DNA of 64,000 nucleotides from Pyxicephalus adspersus. Its lineage: Eukaryota; Chordata; Amphibia; Anura; Pyxicephalidae. The stretch lies in the NCBI RefSeq assembly GCF_032062135.1, contig NC_092858.1, positions 170,111,889 to 170,175,888 of the forward strand. Direction: 5' to 3'. Positions within the stretch are counted from its first letter, which is position 1, and each line of letters opens with the position of its first letter. The notes beneath the pieces are model-generated. The model saw nothing but the letters and a program-made list of their open reading frames with translations, made no database searches and was not told the origin of the DNA. Positions 12,601 through 24,139 of the stretch are shown piece after piece. The translations under genes were made by a program, and so were the position numbers.

Positions 12601-15600
12601 GAGTGACTGGGGTGGATTAGAGAGTATATGCATTTTGCTGACAGTTTAGTATTCTGGCTGATTCTCCAACCTACTTCCTACAGGTTTTTCTGAAACTTCC
12701 ACCTGGAATAGATAGGCACATCATGTCATTCCATCATCATTAGGAGGTTACAAAATGTTCATGTTTTTATTAGGTCAATAAATTTAACATATTTAGAAAG
12801 TGGGGTCAACAAATACAGCCTACAATCATATTCGTCATAAAACAAAACGTGGCAAAATTTGGGGCTTGGCCTAAATTAAGTGGGGTGTGGACAAGTTAAA
12901 CTCACATCTCACTGCTACTGACATGGAGCATAATTCAGCACCACTCCAGGGCAGAGGATATTATTAAGCCTGCAAAAAATCAGACTAGGCATCTAAACAC
13001 CTGCCGAGCCCATGTGGCTGATCCAGGCTTTCTCCTCATTGTCCTGCCTGATTATATGATGGGGGAAAAAATTCCTGAGCTATTTTCTTTACTAATTCTA
13101 TTGGGGTTAATGGGATAGAACCTTAGACCTTGTAGAAATTGTCAAGTCAAGCGAAAGGTGCTCAGAAAGATATATGAAAAATGTCTGTTACTTAGTAGAT
13201 GTGTGGAAATCCAAACTGCACAATCATTATGATTAAAGATGTTTCCAAAAAAATGTTAAAGTTGTAAAACATATTTGAATGGTTAGAACCTCATTTAACT
13301 ATTCAATAGTATTAGTCTATTTAGAGATAGTCCCTCATTCTCTGTTTGATATCCATCCCCCAAACAGAATCAATTTTTAATGGGGCACAAACAGAAAAAA
13401 AACTTGGCAAATGTTATAAATTTTCCTCACTCTACTAGAAACAATAAGGTTGGTTTAGTAAATGTATACATGCTGTACCTTGCAATTAATAATTCACTTA
13501 GTTTAGTAAATTATATTATTCTCTGCTGACTTCAACCATCAAATTATTTACAAGGAAAAATCCAGTATGGTTCCTTATCTTGTGATTGGGTATTCCTTGC
13601 GAACTCATTTTCCCTGCATTCACTAACATTACTAAAATATCCATTGCAAGGTGATAATTCACCTTAGCAAGTGAATGGCATAAATACCTAGATTAAATCA
13701 ACAGCCATGTATACTTTGTCTTCTGTTTTACCATTGGAAAAATTCCCGTCATGTCTAACACCTAACAAACAGAAAGTTACAATAAATCTCCCAGCGTAGA
13801 CGCAGATGGCAATAGAAGGCAATCGTTCTAAGCGTTTTCTATTCAAGATTACTATTTGGTTGGATTTGGGTTGCATAACTAAAGCTTAACAGGTTCTCTT
13901 CAAACCAGTAATTTAATTTTTTGTTTTTCATTTGCAGAATACATTTCAAAAATTCACCCAACACATCTCCCCAGCATGGAGAGGAAGCAGAGGTATGCTC
14001 TAGGGTTGGCATGGACGATACTGATAGAAGGCAGAGTGAGAAAGATGGACAGATGACCTGGTATTTGAGAAAATGGAAAAAATAATTTTAGACAAATAAA
14101 TGTTACTATTTAGGTACAGAAAAAACTTTGGGGGGGCACGGTACTATCCATGGCAAGCGTGCATGCGCATTATTGTTATGTAAACATGACCGCTTCACTA
14201 CACCCCTGCCTATGTGTCACTCAAAGGGTGACATCATGATACCAGAACCCACCCACTCTCCCACCGCAGGTCTGGGGTTGTGTTCAGAGAGACAAGCCAC
14301 CCACCGGCCTGAGCCTGCAATTCCATATGGGGGAGATGGTCTGTGGCTCTGGCCAGTGCACCCCCCCAGCGGGGTCTTTCTCCTGACCCCACCAGGGGCG
14401 GACCGGTCAGAGCCACGGACCACACAAAAACTCTGCAAATTAAGAGTGGGCATGCATGCCCATTCCCCAAAAAAATGAGGGCCCTGCGTTCCTGCCCATG
14501 CCTGCCCGACTACACCCCTGCTACCAAGGAAATCTCTAGATTTAGGGTGCGTTTTGGCTTTGTATCCTTTAATAAGTTACTCATTGGATGTGTTCCATGC
14601 ACTACTTCCTAATATACTGGCTGGAGAACATCCAGCATCATCTAGCTGTTTTCTCCCCAGTCAGACAGTGCCTGGCCCGTTTCTTTCATTCATCGGGTTT
14701 TCTTTCATGGAGGCTCAGTGGGAGTCACTTTGAGTGGTCTATGTGTAAATTAGGCTAGGCTACAGGGGCAGACAGAGGGAGGTGCAAAGTGTGCAGGTGC
14801 ATTAGAGCCCCAGACCAACAGGGACCCAAGGTCAGAGTAGCAGAGAAGCCCTAAGTCAGTTCTGCACAGTGGCCCAATGTTTGCTACAACAACCTCCTTT
14901 GGCTAGAAATGTCAACTTCTGTAATCCACCCATCAAGTCATTGTAATATTTACATAACTCATCCAGAGAGCTGGCCCACTGCTTATATCAGGGCTGAGGA
15001 CTCATGAGAAAAGTACCAAGGCAGGGTGCTGTAATGTTCTATGGAAATAGCACCCTGCTGCCATCCAAACAGCCATGATTTGCCTGCATTGTATGGAGGA
15101 GCTCATAGATCCAGTGAGGAAATCATGAAATCCTAAACAAGTTATTCAAATAAAATGAAAACGTTATTATCTTGTTGATGAGGAGCAATGGAGGAAGTTA
15201 AGAATAAACACATAAAACCACAGATTAATGTGAGCAATGTGTTTGCTGATATCTGAAAATGCAACCTAACTTGTTTCTTGATAAAACAACGGCTTCATTC
15301 TTGGTCACCTATAAGGAACAAGCACAAGAATCCCACTCAACTATTCTTATTTTTGGAGTCTGTAAAAATTGTATTGATAGAAAAAAAAGTATTTTCAAGG
15401 AAATAGGTAATCTGTACACTGATATATTCCATGACTTATATATTGAATTAATTAATTTTATGTTGGTTTGGGAATAAGTAAAATATATCACATTAAATGT
15501 TGATATTGTAATAAAGCCATTGTTTGAACCTATTGTTTCTGTCTTTCTAGGACACACAAGACATTGAACCTTATGCCACCTTTACCAAGAAGAAAAACAA

Positions 15601-15634
15601 GTTAAATTGTGATAATGGCCTGCGGAAGGACTAA
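3596..15634 (+). CDS. CD200R1: CD200R1-like receptor, unit A (keeps tail tyrosine motif; leader donor lost)
   Basis: This is a type I membrane receptor of the CD200R family. Exons are 3596-3647, 5378-5683, 7441-7695, 9497-9584, 11299-11353 (or its duplicate 13938-13992) and 15551-15634. If the leader were spliced at the usual place they would encode 279 residues: leader 1-17, V domain to about 119, C2 domain to about 204, membrane segment about 207-229, cytoplasmic tail to 279. The tail carries EPYATFTKK (Tyr about 260), matching the QPYASYTEK region of human CD200R1; CD200R signals through tail tyrosines that recruit DOK adaptors. The leader exon lacks a GT donor because GTAAG is deleted compared with M1. 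Unless another first exon is used, the gene may be crippled. AATAAA lies at 15715-15720. Confidence 0.7.
3648..5377 (+). other. Unit A intron 1
   Basis: The intron contains a hAT-type MITE relative (about 4430-4700), a TA microsatellite (5139-5158) and a stretch (about 4220-4335) resembling intron 1 of M1. I see no further coding exon. Confidence 0.55.
4430..4700. mobile_element. hAT-type MITE relative
   Basis: It shares its core (phrases such as 'gagagtgggcgggttgtgt') with copies at 11487-11860, 14117-14520, 20390-20603 and the complete element at 58160-58435. Its ends are not clear. Confidence 0.55.
5378..5683 (+). CDS. Unit A exon 2, Ig V-type domain
   Basis: The 306-nt exon is flanked by 'tttcag' and GTGTGT and enters and leaves in phase 1. 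It has the V-fold cysteines (LLQCGG and YTCEMS), the V-set tryptophan (VIWK), and the D-x-G-x-Y-x-C motif (SDGGIYTC). The extra cysteine pair (SSC and TNC) is also found in mammalian CD200R. N-glycosylation sites include NST, NSS, NCS and NTS. No internal stop. Confidence 0.85.
5684..7440 (+). other. Unit A intron 2
   Basis: The intron holds a palindrome-rich repeat (about 6250-6470) related to the foldback at 34.56-34.86 kb, and a MITE (6930-7137). No other exon was seen. Confidence 0.5.
6930..7137. mobile_element. MITE, same foldback family as 2833-3052
   Basis: It starts GGGGACTGATTTATTAAAGC and ends with the inverted counterpart 'tttaataaatcagccc'. The internal arms share 'gggtgatccagcaaacctgg'. 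Confidence 0.75.
7441..7695 (+). CDS. Unit A exon 3, Ig C2-type domain
   Basis: The 255-nt exon lies between an AG acceptor ('gtgtag') and GTAAGT. It encodes [17 protein letters not shown] and VTCFVTHP, holding the two Ig cysteines and the tryptophan of the CD200R membrane-proximal domain (mammalian counterpart [16 protein letters not shown]). Both boundaries are phase 1. Confidence 0.85.
8643..9060 (+). repeat. Intronic minisatellite of unit A
   Basis: Units of about 19-25 bp resemble CAGTACAGACCCCAAGTGAC. They are near-perfect between 8685 and 8840 and more degenerate to 9060. The array lies in the intron between the C2 and membrane exons. Paralogous arrays sit in the same intron of B, M1, M3 and M4. 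Confidence 0.9.
9118..9188 (+). CDS. Possible alternative terminal exon of unit A (hydrophobic C-terminus)
   Basis: A pyrimidine tract and 'ctttgcag' acceptor precede an open stretch that continues the phase-1 C2 exon in frame. It gives a 22-25 residue tail ending FAVVPLILLLVWL and then TGA. A short spacer followed by a C-terminal hydrophobic run could serve as a GPI-anchor signal or a tailless membrane end. A homologous stretch exists in B and, degraded, in M1, M3 and M4. This exon is hypothetical. Confidence 0.3.
9497..9584 (+). CDS. Unit A exon 4, transmembrane segment
   Basis: The 88-nt exon ('taacag' acceptor, GTATCT donor) encodes GLNWTFICICLGFVILLFSL and onward to YIQNVR. The hydrophobic span has no charged residue. 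Cys (TGT, 9523-9525) occupies the site of Arg in the - strand paralogues. Confidence 0.8.
9826..12236 (+). repeat. Tandem duplication in unit A intron 4, copy 1
   Basis: About 2.4 kb is repeated at 12360-14906 with only scattered differences. It contains one copy of the juxtamembrane exon (11299-11353) and one hAT-type MITE relative. Copy 2 retains about 100 bp near 13027-13125 that copy 1 lacks. Confidence 0.85.
11299..11353 (+). CDS. Unit A exon 5a, juxtamembrane tail
   Basis: The 55-nt exon ('atttgcag' acceptor, GTATGT donor) encodes IHFKNSPNTSPQHGEEAE after completing a split Arg codon. It enters in phase 2 and leaves in phase 0, so including both copies would shift the frame. 5a and 5b must be alternatives. 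Confidence 0.65.
12360..14906 (+). repeat. Tandem duplication in unit A intron 4, copy 2
   Basis: This is the second copy of the block at 9826-12236. It begins after a short A-rich spacer and carries exon 5b and a longer MITE relative (14117-14520). Confidence 0.85.
13938..13992 (+). CDS. Unit A exon 5b, duplicate juxtamembrane tail
   Basis: The exon encodes the same 18 residues as exon 5a (a single silent CCT/CCA difference), and its splice sites are intact. Confidence 0.6.
15551..15634 (+). CDS. Unit A exon 6, cytoplasmic tail with tyrosine motif
   Basis: After 'gtctttctag' the exon reads DTQDIEPYATFTKKKNKLN and ends CDNGLRKD-stop. EPYATFTKK matches the conserved CD200R tail tyrosine region. 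No NPxY motif follows, unlike mammalian CD200R1. Confidence 0.75.
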   Translation, partial: DTQDIEPYATFTKKKNKLNCDNGLRKD

Positions 15635-16385
15635 ACAGAATACAAATATTCTGCTATCATTGCTTTGTTTTTATAAAATAATTATCTTAAGTCAAACCAA
15701 AACCATATAGCTATAATAAATAATAATTCGTTTGGTTTACTGAAAATAAAGACTCCCCCCCCCCATGTAATTTGAAGTGAAGATACAGCAAATTGTCTGG
15801 TGGTGAAAATAATGACGGCAATTTCTGATGTTAGGGAAGTTTAGCTGATGTTCACTGTGGCCAACACTTGCTACGAGCTGCCCAAAGTGAAACATTTCTG
15901 CAAAAATACAAGCCGTCCACTGCCTATGCTTCCTATTGGCTTTCTCTTTCTTTGGGTTTCACTTTCTGCATTGAAATTTAAAAATAATATGAACCACAGC
16001 CATATAGGTAGCCATGTCTACTAAAAAATTGGTTGGCTTTTATATTTTGTATCTTCTTTTAATCTTTATTATGTTTACTTTTCAATGTATTCTGTTCTCT
16101 AATTCAATATATATTAGTGGACCTCCTATACACACTATACAAATCTACATAGCCGATTAGGAGTAGATATGGCGCTCATATAAATATAAAATGCACATAT
16201 ACTCTATGACTCTATATCCTTTTTAAGCGTTTATAATTACATAAAAGGAAGTTTCAGTGAGCGGTGTTTAGTATACCACGGGCCGGGTGTAAACGTAGAA
16301 CAGTGAGCTGACCATCAAAACCAAATAAAGATAACTTTTCTGTATTGCTCTGTATCAGCCCCGAAACACATTATCTACAAGCACC
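15635..16385 (+). promoter_or_regulatory. Intergenic region and promoter of unit B
   Basis: It is homologous to 3121-3595 upstream of A. AGGAAGT occurs at 16246-16252, followed by the shared GTGAGCTGACCATCAAAA block and 'acattatctacaagcacc' directly before the ATG at 16386. Confidence 0.5.
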
Positions 16386-18545
16386 ATGACTGTTCCCCTC
16401 CTGATAATTTGTATTTGTGGGTATACACTCACAGCAGGTGAGTTTCTATGTACCATGCATAAAGAAAATTAAGAACAAATGATCAGAATTTCCAGAGCTT
16501 TCCACCAGGGGAAAAAACTGAAAGGACAGAATTTATTTTGTATTTGCAGTGTTTTTGGACTTCCAGATGATCAATTACCAATCAGAATATCAGAATCAGA
16601 ATATCACTAAGATTGGTGGATCAAGTACAAAACAGTCAACAGATCTGTGTGTACTAAACCTAGCACAGACACCATCATGTAGTATGGGTGCAAGTAGGGC
16701 AGAAGTTGTTGTCTTACGTGCAGTCCACATCTAGAATACATGGGGGCTTTACAGAGCCAATGGTGCCAAAACACGTTCTTGTGTGTGCTAAATGTTTTTT
16801 GCTGATAAAATAATGCTATAATTTTCATCATTAATTTTTACTAAGCCAATGCAACCTGCAACAGCTACAAATATTCTATGAATGCCAGGGACAGTCCAGG
16901 ATTCATTATTGCAGTGTAAAACATGCACAATAGTTGCAGATACATGCCCATAACCTACGGTCCTCCAAATAGGGTCAGGTTCTGACTCTAGAGCCCCCAT
17001 ACTCCAATATAATGTTCAATATTCCTAACACTTAATTATTGCATTTTTCTTTTTGCCTTTACTATTATATGTGGTATCATTTATATTGTAAATAAAGAAA
17101 ACATAGAGAATAAATGGCATGAGGTCTAATAATGTTGTATTGTTTAATGTCCTCAGAAAGGAACATCAATACAGCAATATCTACAATATCTATAGCAATA
17201 CCCCTTCCCAATCATATTTTCTAAATTTCAGATAGCACGGTTGTGGTTGGGAGAAAAGGCACGTCTACAGTTCTGCAATGTGGAGACCATTGGCAAGTCC
17301 AATTAGTAGGAGTTATATGGAAGAATAATCACATTAATAATTCTTCCTGTTTGTTCTCATATGCTGCCATATACAAAGGTGAAAAAAAATATGTAACAAC
17401 TGCAGTACAAGGATTTTGTCTAACAATATATCATTGACTATCCAGGACACCTAGATATCCGATGGAGGAAAACACACCTGTGTCATGTCAAATCCCATGC
17501 GGGCCTTCATCAGTACAACCAGTACTAGGTACAAGTATTAGGTGTGTTGCAACTTTTTTTTTTTCTTCTTTCAAAGTGTTACATATATTAGGCAAACTTT
17601 TAATGTCAGCCAAATTGTCATGGTAAATAGTTTACACTGCTAGATATAGAGGAGAGCATGGCACTTACTACCAGTCATAAACCCTGTTTATACTAACATG
17701 GACCCTAAGCAGGATTTGGATTTCCAGTCTTAAGAACTGTTGCCACATGAAATTAGGTATCCACAAGTGCCTTTAAAAAACATAGTCAAATTACCCTAAA
17801 TGGGCCAAAATATGCAATTAATTTACGATTAATCTATAAAAAAACATTTTAGTTTAAATGTAATGGAGGGGAAAAATCTTAGCATGTTTGCTGACTGCAT
17901 CATTCGGGAGAGTTCACCTTACTTCTCATTTCAGAGACAAGAAAGGGAAGTTAGAGGAAAACACCAAAAAATTAATAGAGGAATTCCTCTTCTAGACACT
18001 TATCCCCAGAACAGGTAAATTACCCCTCACCTCTTGGTATGTCAAGGTTAGGGGGGGTACCAGTAAGAGAGTCCCAGTCTAAAGTCACCAAGGCTTTTCT
18101 GTACTCAGCCCACTGTTATTGAAAACAGTAACGTAACAATAACTAAATTTTTTTTATTGGGTAGCCCAGCCCCCCGTGTCTCCTAATGTTGGCAGCTCTG
18201 GATTTACAGAATATATACCCATCAGTGGATTCCCTGGATCCCACATTCAGATGATATAAACACGGGAAAAATGAAAGAAGTAAATGATACCTGGCCAGTG
18301 ATCAGCACATACCTGTTGGAGTCAGTGTGACATGTTTTGTGTCTCATCCTACATTTAACAATCACTGAAATCCAACTATTCAAATAGAAAATGAAATGGG
18401 TAAGTGTATGTAAAGAGAACCAGCATTCCCACCACCCACACAAATGAAGCTTTATTCTGTTATGTATATGGTGGAAATAAGTGCAGTATGTTTTTCTATC
18501 CCATGAATAATGACCAGTTAAAAGCCACCCATTGCAGACTCCCAC

Positions 18546-18705
18546 TTGCAGGCCTCAGTACAGATCCCTAGCAACACAACTACATTGAAGGCCTCCCAAG
18601 TACAGATCCCAAGAGACAGCCCATTAACATTGCCCCAGTGCAGACCCCCAGCGCAGACACCCATTAACATTGCCCCAGTGCAGACCCCCAGTACAGACTC
18701 CCAGT
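18546..18705 (+). repeat. Intronic minisatellite of unit B
   Basis: Short units such as GCCCCAGTGCAGACCCCCAG repeat in the C2-to-membrane intron. They match the array of A in position and orientation. Confidence 0.8.
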
Positions 18706-20389
18706 TCACTTATCTTTGTCCTACTCTGGTGCTGTTGCTCTCTCCATCTAAATGATTCATGCTACACGGACTTTGCAGAGACTGATGTGCAGGAGATCAC
18801 TCCTTTCACAGACTCAGCTATTGTACCAGTTATTCTGCTGCTGCTGGGAGATGGGGAAGATATTTTAAATTCACTTCAGAGTTCACTTCACCTAATGATA
18901 GGTACAGTCCTGTCTGCCATTAATTGTTGCTGAGAAAATTGGATAGCTTTCCTTGTCTTTCCACAGACATTTGTGGTAGCAAGCACTAAGAAAAAACAAA
19001 CTATGGCAGTAACAGAGGGTAGATTCTAGTCATGTTTTCTCAGCATGCACAGCAGTTGGCTCCAATGGCACCTTAGCCAGGAGTTCCTCAACTTTGGCTT
19101 TATCCATAATTATGTACCAATCATTGTGCACTTTTTTCTAACAGGTTTATGCTGGGAATTTATTACGGACATCTGTGTGGGACTGGCCATACTTCTTTTC
19201 CTTGCCCCTTTTATTATCTGCTGGATCCAAAAACATGTGTTTTCATGTAGATTTTTCTTTTAACATCATTTAATATTGTTAGGCAATATGTGCCAGGAAT
19301 AGCTGCTACAATCTACTTTGCAGTGCCTTGCACAAAGGATTCAGCTTCAAAGCATTGCATTGAATTGTGTGTATCAAAACAGCATTTTTATTTTAAAGCT
19401 TGTGCATGTAGTATCTATAACTTGCAAGAGAAGGCCAATCGTAATCTAAAATGTAAATCCAGAATTAGTTACTTATATTAAAGCAGAACTAACTTTAAAA
19501 AAAAACCCTTACTTTTACTTCCACAATTCTCTCGATCCCTCAGAAGCTGTCCTCAGTTCGGTCCTGTACCAACATGGAATCCCCCACTACAGTGCCGCCA
19601 TCTTCTTTTGTATTCTTGCTTCTTCTGCCACGAGATCAGGTGACATATCCTGTTGTATTTGTAAAGTATTATATAACAAACTCACTGTGCATGTGTAGGA
19701 TCAGCACTTTTTTCAATGACTGAAAAACCTCATTAGGAATGCACAGAAGGAGCAGCCAGAAGCCTTGGGATTTGTGATCTGGTATCCCAGGAGGCTTCGC
19801 CCTTCTATTCAAAAAGGGGTGCTTAGTCCCATTAGCCACCTTAGTGTTTCTTTTTGATGATAAGATAAAATGTGGAAAAATTCTGGCCCGGCCCTTGGAC
19901 TGAAGTGGAGCATAGCTAAGTTAAAGTGGGTTTGTCTAGGTACTGTAACATGTACTGCATATATATATAAAATGTAACATACATAATAAAAATAATAATA
20001 ATAATTTACAGATAATGATGGCAAAAAGGCAGGTTTTATCAAACCGAGGATAATCACAATGGGCTGAAGATATTAAGAACAGGCAGATATCAACAAGAGA
20101 CCAATATTAGTCATAAACTCCAATGGCATATTAGGCAGATTTACCAGTAAATTGTCCCATAGTGACAGTGACAATCTCGTGTAGCTTAAATCTGACAGGC
20201 ACTGCAGAAGGAGGGAGAATCGGAGATCTGGGAACCGAATCGATGACTTGCAACCTAGCTAAAAAGTTGGGTTGCCAGGCCATTCCTGGAGGGAGAATCT
20301 TCTTTCTAGAGAACAACCTTGTAGCAAAATTTCCTTTTTCCGTTGGTGGATTGGATAGAACTACCTCAACCTCCTTCTTCCTAAAGAGA

Positions 20390-20603
20390 GAGAGACAACC
20401 CGCCCAGTACCCTGAGCATGCAACTCTACACAAGAGACATGGTCCGCAGCTCTGGCTGGTGTGCCGCCTCCACCCAGCAGGGTATTTTTCCTGACACTGT
20501 AGGGGGGCAGACTGGCCAGAGCTGCAGACCACCAAAGAATTATTTGCAAAATAAGAGTGAGCACACCTGCCCATTCCCGAAAAAAGTCCTGCTTATACCC
20601 CTG
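20390..20603. mobile_element. hAT-type MITE relative
   Basis: It shares the 'agagacaacccgcccag' and 'catggtccgc' core with the copies at 4.4, 11.5 and 14.1 kb. Antisense open frames here are chance. Confidence 0.5.
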
Positions 20604-22324
20604 TGTGCAAGGAAAAATTTAGTTTGGTACGATTTCCTAGCATGTGATTAAGTATTCTTTGCATTTTTGCTACATTCACTAAGCTAACTGAAATATCAAA
20701 TGGAAATTCATATTTCACCTTAGCAAGTAAACGGCCTAAATTATTTTAGTATCCCCAATTGTATTTGTTGTTATCTGTGTTTCCATTAGATAAATTTACC
20801 TTCCCAGAGTGCAACAAAAATAAGGGGTTCTATGCCTTTTACTTTTCTATTCAAGACTAAAAACCTATTTGACAATTGAAGGGGACTGAGGATTGCATTT
20901 TAAAAGAGTTTCTATTGCTCTATTGCTCTAAAGAACTAATTGAATTTGATTTGCAGAAAGCTAAAAAGGCATGAGCGATTCTCTTCAAACCAGTAATTTA
21001 ATTTTCTGACTTTTATGTGCTGAACACGCTCTAAAATGTCACCTAACACATCTCCCTCATAACAAGAGGACAGTTGTGCAGAGGTATGTGGAAAACTAAT
21101 TTTTGTCAATGTGAAATTGCAAGTCTTTGTGTTAATTATTTTGTTCTTTTTGTGCCCTAATGACATCCAGCACCTTGTTGAAATAGATCAGAAAGGAAGA
21201 CCCTGTCAATTTATATTCTAGCCCATGCCTCCCTATCCACAATGTCCCCCTCTTGGCCTTTTCATTCCCTGAGTTTCAGTTCTTTCCGTCATGGGGGTTC
21301 AACATCAATTGTGGACATTGCTTAGAGGAATGAGTAAAGCCTGGCTGGGAATGCCAACTTCTCCAGTCTACCCATCATGGGATGGCTTACACCAATATTG
21401 GCATACACCCTCTCAAGAGCTGACCCTCCACCTATTTCAGGGCTTACAGTTCTCGAGAGAAGTACTGATTATTGTTGGTCAAATATCCCACTATTCGATT
21501 GGACGGCTATACGATCGAATAGTGAGAAATTCTCCGGGAGATCAAATGCTGAATTCGAAAACCATTGAAGTCAATGCTGCAAGAGCAATCAGAGTGCTTC
21601 TACTATGTATTCTTGGATAGATTTTCTCTATCCAAGAATACAGGGCACTAGTAAAACTGCAGAGGTTCTCTGCAGTTCAGTTTCCCATGTGACGTGTGGG
21701 AAACTGAACTACAAATTACTTCTGCAGTTCCACTACAAACTCTGGGCTCTACAGGTGATCAATGAGGATAAGTCATGTTTGGAGGCAACAAGAATCAAAG
21801 GACAATTTGAAGTGATGGAAGTTTGAAGATTGAAGTTTAGCTGACATTCAAAATCAACACTAGTTATGAGTTGCCTAAAGTGAAGAATTTATGACAGGAG
21901 AACTGAAAAAGGAAATTAAACATTAAATTTCCTGCAAAAAAATACAATCTCAACATTTTTTTGAGTGATTTATATTTCACCTTCTTAAATCGCATTGTAC
22001 CACAGCAATATAAGTAACTGTTAGAGAAAGGAAGAGGAGAGAGATTCCTTCAATAAAAATTTGACCCTGAATGGTATCGGCACATATGCAAACTCATTAT
22101 ATTCACCTTCATTTACCTTCACTAAACCTTACATTTCCCTTTTTGCTCTTGTTATTTTAGAGCTGGTCGGTATGCAAAAGTAGGCTGCAAACATTAAAAT
22201 TGGAAATTCCAGATCCACATAGAGATATTGTAATACTACATATGATGTCTCCTGGTAGACTCGAAGTCCCAGGCCATGGCCTAAGTGGTCTTGTGAGAAG
22301 TACTGCCCTGACTATTTTCCTGCA

Positions 22325-22579
22325 TTATGGAGAGAGAGTGTGGGGGGTAAAAGTGAGAGAGGTGAAGAACAAAAGGGAACACGAGTGGGGAAAAGAGAGA
22401 GAGGTAAAGAGAGGGAGAAGCAGAGGAGAGATGAAAAAGAGAGAATGGAGAGAGAGACGAAACACAGAGCGAGGGAGCGAGAGAGATATGTAAAGAGAGG
22501 AAGAGAGAGGAAAAAAGAGAGGGTGAGGAGTGAGCCAGGTGAAAGAACAAAAGGGAACATGAGTAGGGAAGAGAGACGA

Positions 22580-22666
<87 letters not shown>

Positions 22667-22760
22667 GAGACAGAAAGTTGGGGAAGAGAGAAGATGAGAG
22701 AGAGGAGAAAGCAGGACAGTGAGAGAGGGATGAAACAGAGAGAGGGGGAAAAATAGAGAG
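22325..22760 (+). repeat. Purine-rich low-complexity tract
   Basis: A GAGA-rich strand surrounds the GAAA array. It gives long open frames in several phases on both strands, all compositional artefacts. Confidence 0.9.
22578..22666 (+). repeat. (GAAA)n microsatellite
   Basis: About 22 perfect tetranucleotide units. Confidence 0.97.
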
Positions 22761-24061
22761 AATGGGGGGAGAGATATTGCATGGAGTAGCGCACACTGAA
22801 GAAGAGTTAAGAAAAGAGTATGTAGACAAGCACAGTCTGTGTCAAGGTCAGACAATGTTGATAGCGTTCTGGATAAGATATGGAAACTGGGTAAGGGTGT
22901 TAAGGAATGACAATGATATATGGCATGTGTATGTTCAAGCATCGCCTTGCAATCCTCCAACTAGTAAGGGGGCTGGATATCAGGGCCCCCTTAATAGGGG
23001 CATTTAGATTCCAATTAGGTTCCCCATCCATAGTGTTGTGGGGGGTGGGGCCCTCTTTCCTAGCAATGGCCATTGCCACAATTGTGGGCAGGCAGCGGTC
23101 TGGGTTTTATCCATAAAAGGGCTAGATGCTTTTTCGCCCATCCCATTTTGGCAAACCAGATCCCGGAGGACTTTTAAAGGACAGAGGAGGAGGTATACAT
23201 GCTTGCTGCACCGATTCCTATCCAAGCCTACTAAGGGATTTGGTTTAATTGAATAGAAAGATCTCATGGTGTTTTCTTTTCCTTTAATTTATTTTAATAT
23301 TATTATCATTACTAATATTATTATTATTATTATTATTGCTATTCGACTTCAGCCAATCCAACAAGGAGCTTTCATTTTTTTGTCCGACTTTGTCCTGCAG
23401 CCAGCAGGGGGAACAGCTGTTTTACAAAATACAAATTATATACAAGTCAAAACCAACAATTCAGAATTCTGTGATTTCAAAGTTCTGAGTTTCAAATGAT
23501 TTCCAATCCTAATGATCTCTACTTGAAAATTTAGCCTCTGTATAGATAGTAGGTTGTTTTTCCCATGAAATTTTAAATGGGAACAATTGCACTCACTTCT
23601 TTTCTTTACCTTTATGTTACAAGTTTATATCTTTTTACATTTCACTTGAATATAATTTTTAAGTCACTGCTTTTTCTGTTTTATTTTCCTACTAGTGCCC
23701 TTCTCTCTATTATATCTCCAGTAAGTATCTGGAACTGCAGGGAAGAGACGATTTTTCAGGTGTATGGTATCACCTCAACATTATCTTATATCCAAGCTCC
23801 TGATACCTACCACTAATAACAGACCTATAGGTAAGTTCCACGATTCTCATTCTCCAATGTGGAGTGAATGAAACCCCTAATTCTAGCTTCCTCAGATACT
23901 AGAAAGAATGGTTTTCACTCCTTTTTTTGATGAGTGTGTGGCGAAAATCCCGAGACGTTTAAAAGGTGGAAAACAAAAAAGGAGTTAGGATGTCGGCAGA
24001 TAATTTTAATAATATTTATTATATTAACATTTCTTTTTAGTCCTTCCATACTCCATTATCA

Positions 24062-24139
24062 TCATTTTATATATTCTTGAATATTTTCCTCTTGGGTACA
24101 AGTCAAGTCTTGGGTACAAGGATCAATTTCTTGTCTGTC
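24062..24139 (-). CDS. M1 exon 6, altered cytoplasmic tail
   Basis: The exon starts DRQEIDPCTQDLTCTQEE and ends NIQEYIK-stop. A short direct duplication ('cttgtacccaaga' twice) replaced the tyrosine core, and the frame stays open. Confidence 0.7.
   Translation of the reverse strand, partial: DRQEIDPCTQDLTCTQEENIQEYIK

Larger units (their letters stand above)
16386..21083 (+). pseudogene. CD200R1-like unit B, pseudogene
   Basis: Exon relics are leader 16386-16437 (intact, MTVPLLIICICGYTLTA, GTGAGT donor), V 17232-17541, C2 18165-18399, membrane 19145 to about 19238 and juxtamembrane 21023-21083. The V exon has a frameshift near 17380 and CAG changed to TAG at 17452. The C2 exon is about 20 nt short, its first Cys is Tyr, and a Trp codon is TGA. 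The membrane exon has lost CAG|GTAT, so it runs into TAA at 19261. The juxtamembrane acceptor AG is TG, and a TAA follows. No last exon was recognised. Confidence 0.85.
21084..24061. other. Convergence zone between the + and - arrays
   Basis: No exon is supportable. About 21810-21950 resembles the DNA downstream of unit A (15830-15910), as if a third + strand unit started here. It is followed by purine-rich low-complexity DNA, the GAAA array and unclassified repeats. 21480-21700 contains inverted repeats around 'attcttggatagattttctctatccaagaat'-type hairpins. Confidence 0.5.

Noticed and set aside
14128..14478. 116-codon + strand frame and overlapping - strand frames
   Set aside because: They lie within a hAT-type MITE relative; the sister copy at 11.5 kb disrupts them.
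20131..20574. 147-codon - strand open frame
   Set aside because: It runs through a MITE relative shared with 4.4, 11.5 and 14.1 kb and has no protein family features.
22281..22960. Overlapping open frames of 138-211 codons around the GAAA array
   Set aside because: They arise from purine/pyrimidine-rich low-complexity DNA open in several frames at once, with poly-Ser/Phe or Lys/Glu composition.
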